Source of the DNA: Arthrobacter pityocampae
Lineage (GTDB): Bacteria; Actinomycetota; Actinomycetes; Actinomycetales; Micrococcaceae
Direction of reading: 5' to 3'
Assembly: GCF_002927275.1 (NCBI RefSeq)
Contig: NZ_PRKW01000004.1
Location: 372,001-436,000, forward strand
DNA: 64,000 nt
In this document: positions 47,645-56,114 of the stretch, in pieces
Numbering within the stretch: position 1 is the first letter of the stretch
How the letters are laid out: each line of letters begins with the position of its first letter
The notes under the pieces: model-generated
The model's input: only the letters and a program-made list of their open reading frames with translations
What the model was told of the DNA's origin: nothing
Database searches by the model: none
Translations under genes and position numbers: made by a program

Positions 47645-48102
47645 CTCGGGACCGTCGTCGGTTCGGGGTTCTCCGGATAAGCTGCCCGGAGCTCCCCGAT
47701 GGTGTCCGTCGCGCAGACGCGGAGCATCACCAGTCCGCCCCGGGCGCCGTGGAGGTCGTCGGCGGTGATCATCCCGTGGATCGCGCGCGCAGCCCGGTCC
47801 AGACGCATCGCGCCCACCATCCTGGCCGACGTCGTCACACTGAGGACGGCATCCTCCGCGCCCGTGGCGTCGCCGGCTGCAAGCCTCAGCTCCAGCCGGT
47901 CGAGCTTGCCCTCGAGCGTCGCGGAGAAGTCCTGGGCGAACCGGTGCACGATGACGGGGTCGGAGAAGTCGCGCGTCATGTCCGCGAGGACCGCGGGATC
48001 GACGAGGGGCGCCGCGGCATCGTCCGGGACGCGTGCCGCGCCGTCCACCGGGTACCGGCCCTGATACTGCTCGGGGCCTGACGACGTTGAAGGTAGGGGC
48101 AC
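47641..48102 (-). CDS. Hpt-like protein lacking the phosphoacceptor histidine
   Basis: A 153-residue protein. Residues about 35-140 look like a histidine-phosphotransfer helical bundle (VIVHRFAQDFSATLEGKLDR, RLAAGDATGAEDAV, SARMVGAMRLDRAARAI). In the canonical A-H-x-L-K-G-S motif the aligned residues are V-L87-S-V-T-T-S, so the histidine is a leucine and the lysine a threonine. It probably binds a receiver without transferring phosphate. GTG 48102 follows TAGGCT (48109-48114) by six bases, leaderless. It is convergent with the riboswitch-controlled response regulator and overlaps its stop. Confidence 0.7.
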   Translation of the reverse strand: MPLPSTSSGPEQYQGRYPVDGAARVPDDAAAPLVDPAVLADMTRDFSDPVIVHRFAQDFSATLEGKLDRLELRLAAGDATGAEDAVLSVTTSARMVGAMRLDRAARAIHGMITADDLHGARGGLVMLRVCATDTIGELRAAYPENPEPTTVPS

Positions 48103-48154
48103 GATCCAAGCCTAGCGAGGGCGGATGGGCAGCGTGCACGCACACGGAGTTCTT

Positions 48155-48169
48155 GCGCAAAGCTTGCGC
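48155..48169. promoter_or_regulatory. Inverted repeat upstream of the Hpt-like gene
   Basis: GCGCAA-AGC-TTGCGC with perfect 6-bp arms, about 40 bases upstream of the hpt -10 element and downstream of the kinase-like gene. It could be an operator or a weak terminator; I cannot decide. Confidence 0.4.
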
Positions 48170-48204
48170 TGGTGCAGGACATTCCCCGGTACGACCCCTG
48201 CGCT

Positions 48205-48885
48205 TCACCGCTGCGCGGCGAGCTGGCGGAACCGGCCGATTGCGCGCGGAGGAGGAACGGGACGCGCCCGCCATCCCGCGACGATGTCCTCGAGCTCGTC
48301 GAGGACTCCGAGCAGCGGCCCGTCGGCCTCCACCCGCCGGAAACCGGCGACGCCGGGAAGCCCGAGGTAGCCGTCGCGGTAGGCCCTGAGGTCCTCGACG
48401 CGCTCGGAGTCGACGCCCCGCGCGGTGATCCGGCGGACAGCCTCCTCCGGGCTGACATCGAGGAACACGACGACGTCCGGGGCCGGCAGCATGCGGGCCA
48501 GCACGGCGAGCAGCCTCCCGTGCGGCAGGCCGCGGGCGGCACGCAGCGCCTGCTGGCAGTGCAGGTGCCGGTCCAGGATGACGACGCCGCCGAACCGGCG
48601 GGCGCGCACATGGTTGGCGAGGACGTTGGTGACCCGGACCACCGATTCGATGAGATCCAGGACCCGTGGCGGGACGGCGACGCCGAGCTGCGCGGTCCAC
48701 GCCGTCATGGTGCGCCGCCCCGCCGGGTTCGCGAGGACCATCGTGGGGATCGTCGTTCCGAGGAGCCGACCGAGCGCGGCGGCCGCCGTCGTCTTGCCCG
48801 CGCCGTCGATGCCCACCAGCGCGATGACCATGCGACGCGCCGGACGGCTGGAGGACCTGCTGGCGGGGAGCGCGGAGAGAGTCAT
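48205..48885 (-). CDS. dTMP-kinase-like P-loop protein
   Basis: A 226-residue nucleoside-monophosphate-kinase-type protein. Walker A GIDGAGKTT (about 25-33), an IILDRHLH-like DR motif (VVILDRHLHCQQALR), and FLDVSPEEAVRRI match the thymidylate-kinase fold. The lid region is unusual, so the substrate is uncertain and this may be a second, specialised copy. ATG 48885 is supported by TATAAC (48892-48897) six bases upstream, embedded in the end of the preceding histidine-kinase gene; a later Met (MVIALVG) is an alternative start. Confidence 0.78.
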   Translation of the reverse strand: MTLSALPASRSSSRPARRMVIALVGIDGAGKTTAAAALGRLLGTTIPTMVLANPAGRRTMTAWTAQLGVAVPPRVLDLIESVVRVTNVLANHVRARRFGGVVILDRHLHCQQALRAARGLPHGRLLAVLARMLPAPDVVVFLDVSPEEAVRRITARGVDSERVEDLRAYRDGYLGLPGVAGFRRVEADGPLLGVLDELEDIVAGWRARPVPPPRAIGRFRQLAAQR

Positions 48886-48892
48886 GCTTCCG

Positions 48893-50422
48893 TTATACGG
48901 ACGGATCCTCGGAACGGTCTCGATCCGGGATGTGCCCGGGCTGTGAGGCGGGCAGGTCGACGCGGAAGCACGTCCGCCCGGGCTCGCTGCTCACGCTGAT
49001 CGTACCGCCGTTCGCCTCGACGAGGGCCCGGACGATCGCGAGCCCCAGCCCGGTGCTGCCGGCGTTCCCGGACCGTGCGGTGTCCGCCCTGCTGAAGCGC
49101 GTGAAGATGGTGTCGAGGAAGGCGGGGTCGATACCGGGGCCGGTGTCCGTCACGGCGACGCCGGCGCGGCCCGCCTCGACCGTGACCGCGGTGGTCACCA
49201 CGGTTCCCAGTGGGGTGTGCCTGTGGGCGTTGGAGAGCAGGTTGATGAGCACCTGGCGGATCTCGGCCTCCACGGCCCGCACCACGACGGGCTCCTCCGG
49301 CAGGGCGAGCTCCCAGGTGTAGCCGGGCGCGGACGCCTGTGCGTCGCTCGTCGTCTCGATGACGAGCTCGGTGAGGTCGACGTCGGACGCCTCGGCGCGC
49401 TGGCCCTCGTCCAGGCGGGCGAGCAGCAGGAGATCCTCCACCAGGGAGGACATGCGCCGTGACTCGCTGTCCACACGCTCCAGCGCCGAGCGCGCGGACG
49501 GGCTCACCGCCTCGCTCATCAGGACCAGCTCCGTGTAGCCGCGGATGGACGTCAGGGGTGTGCGCAGTTCGTGGCTGGCGTCGGCCACGAACCGGCGGAC
49601 CTTCATCTCGCTCGCCTGCCGGTCCTGGAGGGCACCCGTCACGTGGTCGATCATCCCGTTGAGCGCCAGTCCCACGGTGCCGACCTCCGTGCCGGGCTGC
49701 GCCGCGGCGGGTGGGACGCGCACGGGGATCGCGACCTCGCCCGAGGACAGCGGAAGCTGCGAGACGGACGTCGCGACGGCGGACAGCTCTTCCAGGGGCC
49801 GGAGCGACCGGCGGATCACCGCCGTCCCGGCGATACCGGCCAGGGCCAGCCCCGCCAGCGACAGGCCCGCGACCGTGACGCCGAGGGAGGCGAGGGTGCT
49901 GTCGCGCTCGGCGGTGGACAGGCCGGTGACCAGGACGTCGTCGGAGCCGGGCGTCGGGGAGATCCCGAACGCGTCCACGCGGTACTGGCCGGTGCTGAGG
50001 TCCAGCTCGTCCGGTCCGTCGGCCGGATCGAGCCGGGCCAGCAGGTCCAGGTCCGCCGGCGTGAGCGGTTCCGTGCTGCCGTCGTCCAGCACGAGCGCGG
50101 AGACCTGCGCCTCGCCGTCGTCGAAAACGGCATTGAGCGTGCCCGGCCGCTGGCCCGCCGCGTTCCCCGGGTCGACGCCGCGCGACGGCCGGTCGTCGTC
50201 CCCGGGCGACCGGCCCCCCGGGAAGCCCGCCCGTCCGGCGGCGGGCTCGAGGGCGTCGTCGAGCTGGCCGGTCAGATAGTCGCTCATGGCGAGGTGGCTG
50301 AGGACGCCGATGCCCACGCAGATGGCGGCGAGCAGGCCGAGGGTCACCAGGATCAGCTTCGTCCGCAGGTGCAGCGGGCGGCCGGCCGGCCCCGATCGGG
50401 GGCCATCACGGCGAACGGTCAC
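48893..50422 (-). CDS. Sensor histidine kinase
   Basis: A 509-residue membrane kinase. Two N-terminal membrane segments enclose an extracytoplasmic sensor region (about 45-155, Gly/Asp-rich), then a HAMP domain, dimerisation/phosphoacceptor H-box ASHELRTPLTSIRGY, N-box LINLLSNAHRHTPLG and G-boxes TDTGPGID and STGLGLAIV. GTG 50422 overlaps the response-regulator stop (GTGA). The pair resembles TrcR/TrcS or PhoP/PhoR-like actinobacterial systems; the signal is unknown. Confidence 0.92.
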   Translation of the reverse strand: MTVRRDGPRSGPAGRPLHLRTKLILVTLGLLAAICVGIGVLSHLAMSDYLTGQLDDALEPAAGRAGFPGGRSPGDDDRPSRGVDPGNAAGQRPGTLNAVFDDGEAQVSALVLDDGSTEPLTPADLDLLARLDPADGPDELDLSTGQYRVDAFGISPTPGSDDVLVTGLSTAERDSTLASLGVTVAGLSLAGLALAGIAGTAVIRRSLRPLEELSAVATSVSQLPLSSGEVAIPVRVPPAAAQPGTEVGTVGLALNGMIDHVTGALQDRQASEMKVRRFVADASHELRTPLTSIRGYTELVLMSEAVSPSARSALERVDSESRRMSSLVEDLLLLARLDEGQRAEASDVDLTELVIETTSDAQASAPGYTWELALPEEPVVVRAVEAEIRQVLINLLSNAHRHTPLGTVVTTAVTVEAGRAGVAVTDTGPGIDPAFLDTIFTRFSRADTARSGNAGSTGLGLAIVRALVEANGGTISVSSEPGRTCFRVDLPASQPGHIPDRDRSEDPSV

Positions 50423-51168
50423 GGGGCCGCGGGCTTCAGGACGTACCCCGCGCCGCGCACCGTGTGGATCATGGGCGGACGGCCGGCGTCGATCTTCTTG
50501 CGCAGGTAGGAGATGTACAGCTCCACGATGTTCGCCTGGCCCCCGAAGTCGTACTTCCAGACGTTGTCGAGGATCTGGGCCTTGCTGACCACGCGGCGGG
50601 GATTCTCCATGAGATACCGCAGGAGCTCCCACTGCGTGGACGTCAGCGTGATGTCCTCGCCGTTGCGGGTGACCTCGCGGGTGTCGACGTTCATCACGAG
50701 GTCGCCGACCACCAACTCGGCGGAGTCCGACGCCGCGACGCCCGAGCGCTGCACGAGCCGGTGCAGGCGGAGCATGAGCTCCTCCATGCTGAAGGGCTTG
50801 GTGACGTAGTCGTCGCCGCCCGCGGAGAGCCCGGAGATGCGGTCCTGCACGGCGTCCTTCGCGGTGAGGAACAGCGCCGGGACGCCGGGGGCGAACGCGC
50901 GGATCTTCTGCAGCGCCTCGATGCCGTCCAGTCCGGGCATCATGACGTCCAGCACGAGGACGTCGGGGCGGAAATCCCGCGCGGCGGCGACCGCGGCGCG
51001 GCCGTCGTTCGCCGTCGTCACGCTCCAGCCCACCATCCGCAGACCCATGCTGACGAGGTCCGCGAGGCTCGCCTCGTCGTCGACCACGAGGGCCCGGATG
51101 GGGCTGCCGTCCGGGTGCGCGAGGCGCGGGAGGTTGTCGGTCATGGAGTGGTGCGTGGCGTCGGCCAT
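50419..51168 (-). CDS. OmpR-family response regulator
   Basis: A 249-residue regulator: receiver domain with VVDDEAS, phosphoacceptor Asp in LVLDVMMPGLDG, T in LFLTAKD and K in VTKPF, then a winged-helix domain (LTSTQWELLRYLMENP, VELYISYLRKKID, VRGAGYVL). ATG 51168 is chosen because GAGG lies eight bases upstream; a second ATG at 51144 lacks one. Co-transcribed with its kinase by overlap. Confidence 0.93.
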   Translation of the reverse strand: MADATHHSMTDNLPRLAHPDGSPIRALVVDDEASLADLVSMGLRMVGWSVTTANDGRAAVAAARDFRPDVLVLDVMMPGLDGIEALQKIRAFAPGVPALFLTAKDAVQDRISGLSAGGDDYVTKPFSMEELMLRLHRLVQRSGVAASDSAELVVGDLVMNVDTREVTRNGEDITLTSTQWELLRYLMENPRRVVSKAQILDNVWKYDFGGQANIVELYISYLRKKIDAGRPPMIHTVRGAGYVLKPAAP

Positions 51169-51384
51169 GTGTGGTCCTCGGTCCCGGCCGCGGCCTGGAC
51201 GGCGCGGGCAAGCGTTGCGGTCCAGTATCCCGCACGGTGTTCCTCCAGCCTGCGGGAAGGACCTTGCACGGGGCTGTCCCGGACCTGTGCCGCGGCTGTG
51301 CGGAGCCTCCACCCCGCCCGTTGCGCACGTGGGGTGGGTTGTTCCGTGGACCACCGACCCCGCGTGCGCACTCGGCGCCCGGGC

Positions 51385-53538
51385 CTACCTCGGGGAGGGC
51401 ACCGTACCGAGTTTGGACGGCCACCAGATCTTCGGGCCGATGTCGTACGCCAGGGCCGGGATCAGCAGCGAGCGCACCAGGATGGTGTCGAGGAGCACGC
51501 CGAAGGCCACGATGAACGCGATCTGCGCGAGGAACAGGATCGGGATCACGCCCAGGGCGGCGAAGGTCGCCGCCAGGACCACGCCGGCCGAGGTGATGAC
51601 CCCGCCCGTCACGCCGAGGCCGCGCAGGATGCCGGGGCGGGTGCCGATCCGGAGGGACTCCTCCCGGACCCGGGTCATCAGGAAGATGTTGTAGTCCACG
51701 CCCAGGGCCACGAGGAACACGAAGCCGAACAGCGGCACCGAGGCGTCCGCCCCCTCGAACCCGAGGACGGTGTTGAACACGACCGCCGAGACACCGAGGG
51801 CCGTGGCGTAGGAGAGCGCCACGCTGGCGACGAGGAGCACCGGTGCGAGCACGGACCGGAGCAGGACGATCAGCACGACGAGGATGACGCCCAGCACGAT
51901 CGGGATGATCTTGACGAGGTCCGCGAGCGCGGTGTCGTTCGTGTCGATCGCGACCGCCGTGACACCGCCGACCAGCGCGTCTCCTCCGCCGACGCCGTCG
52001 AGCGCGGTCCGCAACTCACGCACCACGTCCTCGGCCTGCTCGGAATCGGCCTGGTACTCGAGCGTCCCGCTGATGAGGACCCGGCCGTCCTGGACGACCG
52101 CCTCGCCGCTCCGGTCCGCGGTCAGGGCGGCGTCGGAGATGCCCTCCTGCGCAGAGACGGCATCGAGCGCGGCCTCCTGGTCCGCCTCGGGGGCGACGAC
52201 GTAGACGGGGCTCCCGGAGCCGGCGTCGAAGTGGCGGCCGAGGGCCTCCTGGCCGTCGACGGCGTTGGACGGCGTCAGGATCAGGGCGGACTGCGGGACG
52301 CCGTTCGCCTGCAGCTGGGTGAGCCCGAGGGCGCCCGCACCGAGGATCAGCACCGACGCGATCCACAGCACGCGCGGCCGGCGGCCGACGAGCAGGGCCA
52401 CCCGCCGCCAGAGACCCGTCAGCCGTTCGAGGCCGGTCTCGGGTCCGGCGCCGGTCGCCGCGGCATGCCGGCCGTGGTGCGGGGAGACGACGGCGGTTGC
52501 CGCAGGGTTGTAGCGCGGGAGCAGGGGCCAGAAGGCTGCCCGCCCGAACAGGAGGAGGAACGCGGGAAGGAGGGTGAGCGCCGCGCCGAGGGAGAACGCG
52601 ATGCCGATGGCGGCGATCGGGCCGAGGCTCCGGTTCGAGTTGAGGTCCGAGAAGAGCAGGCACAGCAGGCCGAGGATCACGGTGGCGCCGGAGGCGAGGA
52701 TCGGCTCGAACGAGCCGCGGTAGGCGACCCGCATGGCCTCCCACTTCGTCTCGTGTTCCGCGAGCGCCTCCCGGAACCGGGCGACGAGCAGCAGCGCGTA
52801 GTCCGTGGCCGCACCGATCACGAGGATGGAGAGGATGCCCTGGCTCTGGCCGCTGAGCTGGATGATGTCGAGCTTCGCGAGGCCGAAGATCAGCAGGATC
52901 GAGGTCGCCAGCGCGAACACCGAGGTGAGCAGGACGAGGAACGGCAGCACGATGGACCGGTAGACGACGAGGAGGATGAGGAACACCGCCCCGAGCGCGA
53001 CGGCGAGCAGGATGCCGTCGATCCCGCCGAAGGCCTCGACGAGGTCGTTGGTGAAGCCGGCCGGGCCGGTCACGTAGCCGGTGACGCCGTCGGGCAGGTC
53101 CTCGTCCAGGACGGTGCGCAGCTCGCCGACCACCTCGGCCAGTTCGGCGTCGGAGGAGACGAAGGCGACGTACTGGACGGCGAAGCCGTCCTCCGACGGG
53201 ATGGGCCCGGCGACCGCCGGCGCCCCCTCGGCCGGGGGCTCGAGCCCCTCGACCTCCCCGAGCGTCACGGCGAGCTCCTCGTAGGGGCCGAGGTCCCGCG
53301 GGTCGATCGCGGTGTCCGACTCGGCGACGATCACCGCGGGGATGGCATCGGAGTCACTGAATTGCTGCTGCAGTTCCCCGGCTTCCGTCGACTCGGCGCT
53401 GGCGGACAGGAAGGACGCCTGGTCGTTGCTCGAGACCTCCTCGAGGCGCCCGAAGGTGGGGCCACCCACCGCCGCGCCGACCAGCCAGATCAGGACCACC
53501 ACGACGGGCAGCAACACCCTCAGCCATTTGTTCTTCAT
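51385..53538 (-). CDS. MMPL-family transporter
   Basis: A 717-residue RND-type exporter of the MMPL group: a repeated unit of one helix, large outer domain and five helices (about 12 in all). GPAGFTNDLVEAFGGIDG and VGAATDYALLLVARFRE / ALGVDYNIFLMTRVREES are MMPL signatures. It is likely to export lipids or hydrophobic compounds. Divergent from a MarR regulator, with the intergenic inverted repeat at 53580-53596. ATG 53538 chosen by family start; the upstream frame is non-coding. Confidence 0.9.
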   Translation of the reverse strand: MKNKWLRVLLPVVVVLIWLVGAAVGGPTFGRLEEVSSNDQASFLSASAESTEAGELQQQFSDSDAIPAVIVAESDTAIDPRDLGPYEELAVTLGEVEGLEPPAEGAPAVAGPIPSEDGFAVQYVAFVSSDAELAEVVGELRTVLDEDLPDGVTGYVTGPAGFTNDLVEAFGGIDGILLAVALGAVFLILLVVYRSIVLPFLVLLTSVFALATSILLIFGLAKLDIIQLSGQSQGILSILVIGAATDYALLLVARFREALAEHETKWEAMRVAYRGSFEPILASGATVILGLLCLLFSDLNSNRSLGPIAAIGIAFSLGAALTLLPAFLLLFGRAAFWPLLPRYNPAATAVVSPHHGRHAAATGAGPETGLERLTGLWRRVALLVGRRPRVLWIASVLILGAGALGLTQLQANGVPQSALILTPSNAVDGQEALGRHFDAGSGSPVYVVAPEADQEAALDAVSAQEGISDAALTADRSGEAVVQDGRVLISGTLEYQADSEQAEDVVRELRTALDGVGGGDALVGGVTAVAIDTNDTALADLVKIIPIVLGVILVVLIVLLRSVLAPVLLVASVALSYATALGVSAVVFNTVLGFEGADASVPLFGFVFLVALGVDYNIFLMTRVREESLRIGTRPGILRGLGVTGGVITSAGVVLAATFAALGVIPILFLAQIAFIVAFGVLLDTILVRSLLIPALAYDIGPKIWWPSKLGTVPSPR

Positions 53539-53579
53539 CGCACTCCACGCCTCTCTCGGATTCTCTCTGCAGCAAAGTA

Positions 53580-53596
53580 TATCTATGGTGGAGATA
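53580..53596. promoter_or_regulatory. Candidate MarR operator
   Basis: TATCT (53580-53584) and AGATA (53592-53596) form an interrupted palindrome in the AT-rich stretch between the MMPL and marR genes, a typical position for MarR sites. Confidence 0.45.
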
Positions 53597-53638
53597 ATGC
53601 GAAGCGGCCTAAGCTGGGACCGACAGGAGGCGAGGACG

Positions 53639-54127
53639 ATGTCCACGAGGGACGAACTCATGGCACTCATGCGGCAGTTCACGGTCGAGACCGAGCGCTA
53701 CGTGGAGGTCGCCAGTGAGCGCGACAGCCTGTACCGCACGGATCTCCATGCCCTGAGCATCATGATGGGCGCTGCCCGGGCGGGCCTCACCGTGACGCCC
53801 GGCATGCTGCGCGAGGAGCTCAACCTGAGCTCGCCGGCCACCACGGCGCTGGTGGACCGCCTCGATTCCGCCGGCCATGTGACGCGGCGACGCAGCGAGG
53901 TGGACCGGCGGCAGGTCCACCTCCAGCTGACCGAGAAGGCCCGGAGCACCGGCGCCATGCTGTTCGCCCCGCTCGCCCGGCACATCAACGGCGTCTTCGA
54001 CCAGTACACGGAGGAGCAACTGATGCTGCTGCGCGACATGATGCAGAGGATCACCGACGCCACGGTCGCGGCGAAGGGCGACGCGCGGGACGGCGACGAT
54101 CCCGCCGACGAGCCGTCCGCCGGTTAG
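53639..54127 (+). CDS. MarR-family regulator
   Basis: A 162-residue winged-helix regulator. LNLSSPATTALVDRLDSAG is the recognition helix region and RRRSEVDRRQVHLQLT the wing (DxRxxxLxLT-type). Divergent from the MMPL exporter, which it probably represses. ATG 53639 has AGGAGG at 53625-53630, so unlike many neighbours it uses a normal ribosome site. Confidence 0.9.
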   Translation: MSTRDELMALMRQFTVETERYVEVASERDSLYRTDLHALSIMMGAARAGLTVTPGMLREELNLSSPATTALVDRLDSAGHVTRRRSEVDRRQVHLQLTEKARSTGAMLFAPLARHINGVFDQYTEEQLMLLRDMMQRITDATVAAKGDARDGDDPADEPSAG

Positions 54128-54137
54128 CGTGTCGGGC

Positions 54138-54935
54138 ATGAACGACGAGATCTACTCCCATGGACACCACCCGAGCGTGACGGCCGCCCACGCGATGCGC
54201 ACCGTCGCGTCCTCGGCCGCCTACCTCGAACCCCTCCTCGAGACCGGCATGGACCTGCTGGACCTCGGGTGCGGTCCGGGCAGCATCACCGCCGGGTTCG
54301 CGGATCTCGTGGCCCCCGGCTCGGTGACCGGCGTCGACCGGTCGGCCGACGTCGTCGCGCAGGCCTCGGCCGCCTATGCGGACGTCGCCAACGTGGAGTT
54401 CCGCGAGGGCAACGTGTACGACCTCGACGAGCCCGACGAGTCGTTCGACGTCGTGCACGCCCACCAGGTGCTGCAGCACCTCGCGGACCCGGTGGCCGCG
54501 CTCCGGGAGATGCGGCGCGTGGTGCGGCCGGGAGGGATCGTCGCCGTCCGCGAGGCGGACTTCGGCGCGATGACCTGGTACCCCGCGGTCGGTGAGCTCG
54601 ACGAATGGCGGGAGCTCTACGGGGCGCTGGCGCGCGGGAACGGCGGCGAGCCCGACGCCGGCCGGCGCCTGCCGGGATGGGCCGCCGCGGCCGGTTTCGC
54701 GGAGGTCGAGGTGTCGTCGTCGACGTGGGTGTACGCCACCCCCGAGGACCGGCGCGCGCACGCGGAGTCCTGGGCCGAGCGCGTGCAGCACTCGGCCTTC
54801 GCGGAGCAGACCATCGAGCGGGGCCTCACCGACCGGCAGACCCTGCAGCGGCTGGCCGAGGGGTGGCGCCGGTGGGGGCGCGCGGAGGACGCCGTGTTCC
54901 TCATGCCGAGCGTCGAGATTCTCGCCCGCGCCTGA
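54138..54935 (+). CDS. SAM-dependent class I methyltransferase
   Basis: A 265-residue enzyme with motif I LLDLGCGPGSIT, motif II DVVHAHQVLQHLADP and post-motif RRVVRPGGIVAVREAD, the UbiE/COQ5-like pattern. Substrate unknown. ATG 54138 follows TAGCGT (54125-54130) by seven bases, so it is probably leaderless; GTG 54129 overlaps that -10 and is less likely. It starts eight bases after marR. Confidence 0.9.
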   Translation: MNDEIYSHGHHPSVTAAHAMRTVASSAAYLEPLLETGMDLLDLGCGPGSITAGFADLVAPGSVTGVDRSADVVAQASAAYADVANVEFREGNVYDLDEPDESFDVVHAHQVLQHLADPVAALREMRRVVRPGGIVAVREADFGAMTWYPAVGELDEWRELYGALARGNGGEPDAGRRLPGWAAAAGFAEVEVSSSTWVYATPEDRRAHAESWAERVQHSAFAEQTIERGLTDRQTLQRLAEGWRRWGRAEDAVFLMPSVEILARA

Positions 54936-54959
54936 GCCCGCCGCCGATAGGCTGGCGGG

Positions 54960-55454
54960 ATGTACCGCATCGTCACCGTCTGCACGGGCAACATCTGCCG
55001 CTCCCCCATGGCGGAGCTCATGCTCGCGCACGCCTTCGCGCAGGCGGGGATGCAGCAGTACGTCGCCGTCGATTCCGCGGGGACCACCGACTGGGAGGTC
55101 GGGAAGCCCATCGACGAGCGGGCGGCGGCGAAGCTGGCGGACCTCGGCATCGCGAGCCACCTGCACCGCGCCCGACGCTTCGAGGCCGCCTGGTACAGCG
55201 AGCGGGACCTCATCCTCGCCCTGGACCTGGACCATTACCGTGAGCTGCGCCGGGACGCACCGGACGGCGAGGCACGGGACCGCATCCACCTCCTGCGCGA
55301 ATTCGATCCGGCGACGACGGACGCCGACCTCGAGGACCTCGGGATCTACGACCCGTGGTACGGCGACGCCAGCGATTTCGAGGCCACCTGGCGGATGGTC
55401 CACGGGGCGGTGGAGGGCGTCGTTCGGTTCGTCCGCCACGAACTCGACGCCTGA
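54960..55454 (+). CDS. Low-molecular-weight protein-tyrosine phosphatase
   Basis: A 164-residue phosphatase. The P-loop VCTGNICRSP gives nucleophile C8 and R14; the general acid is in IYDPWYGD. Length is normal. Such enzymes dephosphorylate tyrosine on proteins, often in exopolysaccharide or kinase control. ATG 54960 lies six bases after TAGGCT (54948-54953), leaderless. Confidence 0.94.
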   Translation: MYRIVTVCTGNICRSPMAELMLAHAFAQAGMQQYVAVDSAGTTDWEVGKPIDERAAAKLADLGIASHLHRARRFEAAWYSERDLILALDLDHYRELRRDAPDGEARDRIHLLREFDPATTDADLEDLGIYDPWYGDASDFEATWRMVHGAVEGVVRFVRHELDA

Positions 55455-55493
55455 TGGTCCTCCCCGGCGATCGGTGACGCTTACCATGAACGG

Positions 55494-56111
55494 GTGAATC
55501 CCTCCCTCTGGCTGGCGTTGCTCGGCGCCCAGATCCTGATCAGCTTCATGCCCGGGGCGGGTGCCGTGAACACCATGAGCAACGCCCTGACGGTCGGGTT
55601 CCGCCGTTCCATCTGGGGCATCCTCGGCCAGCAGGCGGCCCTCCTCGTGCACATCGGCATCGCCGCGGCGGGCGTTGGACTGCTCGTCGCCAATTCGCCG
55701 CTCGCGTTCAACCTCATCCGGTACACCGGTGCCGCGTACCTCGTCTATCTGGGCGTGCGGAAGTTCCTCCAGCAGCCCGAGCACAGCGAGGTCCGCGCCC
55801 AACAGTCCGACGAGGGCGCGCTCTCGATGGTCCGCCGCGGCCTCTGGGTGAACCTGCTCAACCCGAAGGCCATCGTGTTCTTCCTCGCCCTGATCCCGCA
55901 GTTCATCCGCCCGGACCGCCCGCTGCTCGGCCAGTACGCCGTCCTGGCCGTGACCGTCGTGGTCATCGACGTGCTCGTCATGTGGTTCTTCTATGCCGGC
56001 GCCGCCCGTTCGTTCCGGCGCTTCACGCAGGACGACCGCGGGCAGGTCGTCCTCAACCGCGTCTTCGGTTCGCTCTTCGTGGGCGTCGGCGCCCTGCTCG
56101 CCGTGGCCTGA
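55494..56111 (+). CDS. LysE/RhtB-family exporter
   Basis: A 205-residue membrane protein with six helices: LLGAQILISFMPGAGAVNTM at the start and LWVNLLNPKAIVFFLALIP in the middle are RhtB/LysE features. It probably exports an amino acid or derivative; the substrate is unclear and it differs from the ArgO-like protein at 44963. GTG 55494 follows TACCAT (55482-55487) by six bases, leaderless. The stop lies four bases before the pabB fusion gene. Confidence 0.88.
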   Translation: MNPSLWLALLGAQILISFMPGAGAVNTMSNALTVGFRRSIWGILGQQAALLVHIGIAAAGVGLLVANSPLAFNLIRYTGAAYLVYLGVRKFLQQPEHSEVRAQQSDEGALSMVRRGLWVNLLNPKAIVFFLALIPQFIRPDRPLLGQYAVLAVTVVVIDVLVMWFFYAGAARSFRRFTQDDRGQVVLNRVFGSLFVGVGALLAVA

Positions 56112-56114
56112 CCC

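Noticed and set aside
48155-48169. Transcription terminator of the dTMP-kinase-like gene at GCGCAA-AGC-TTGCGC
   Set aside because: A 3-base loop with a 6-bp stem and no T-tract is weak; entered instead as an uncertain regulatory repeat.
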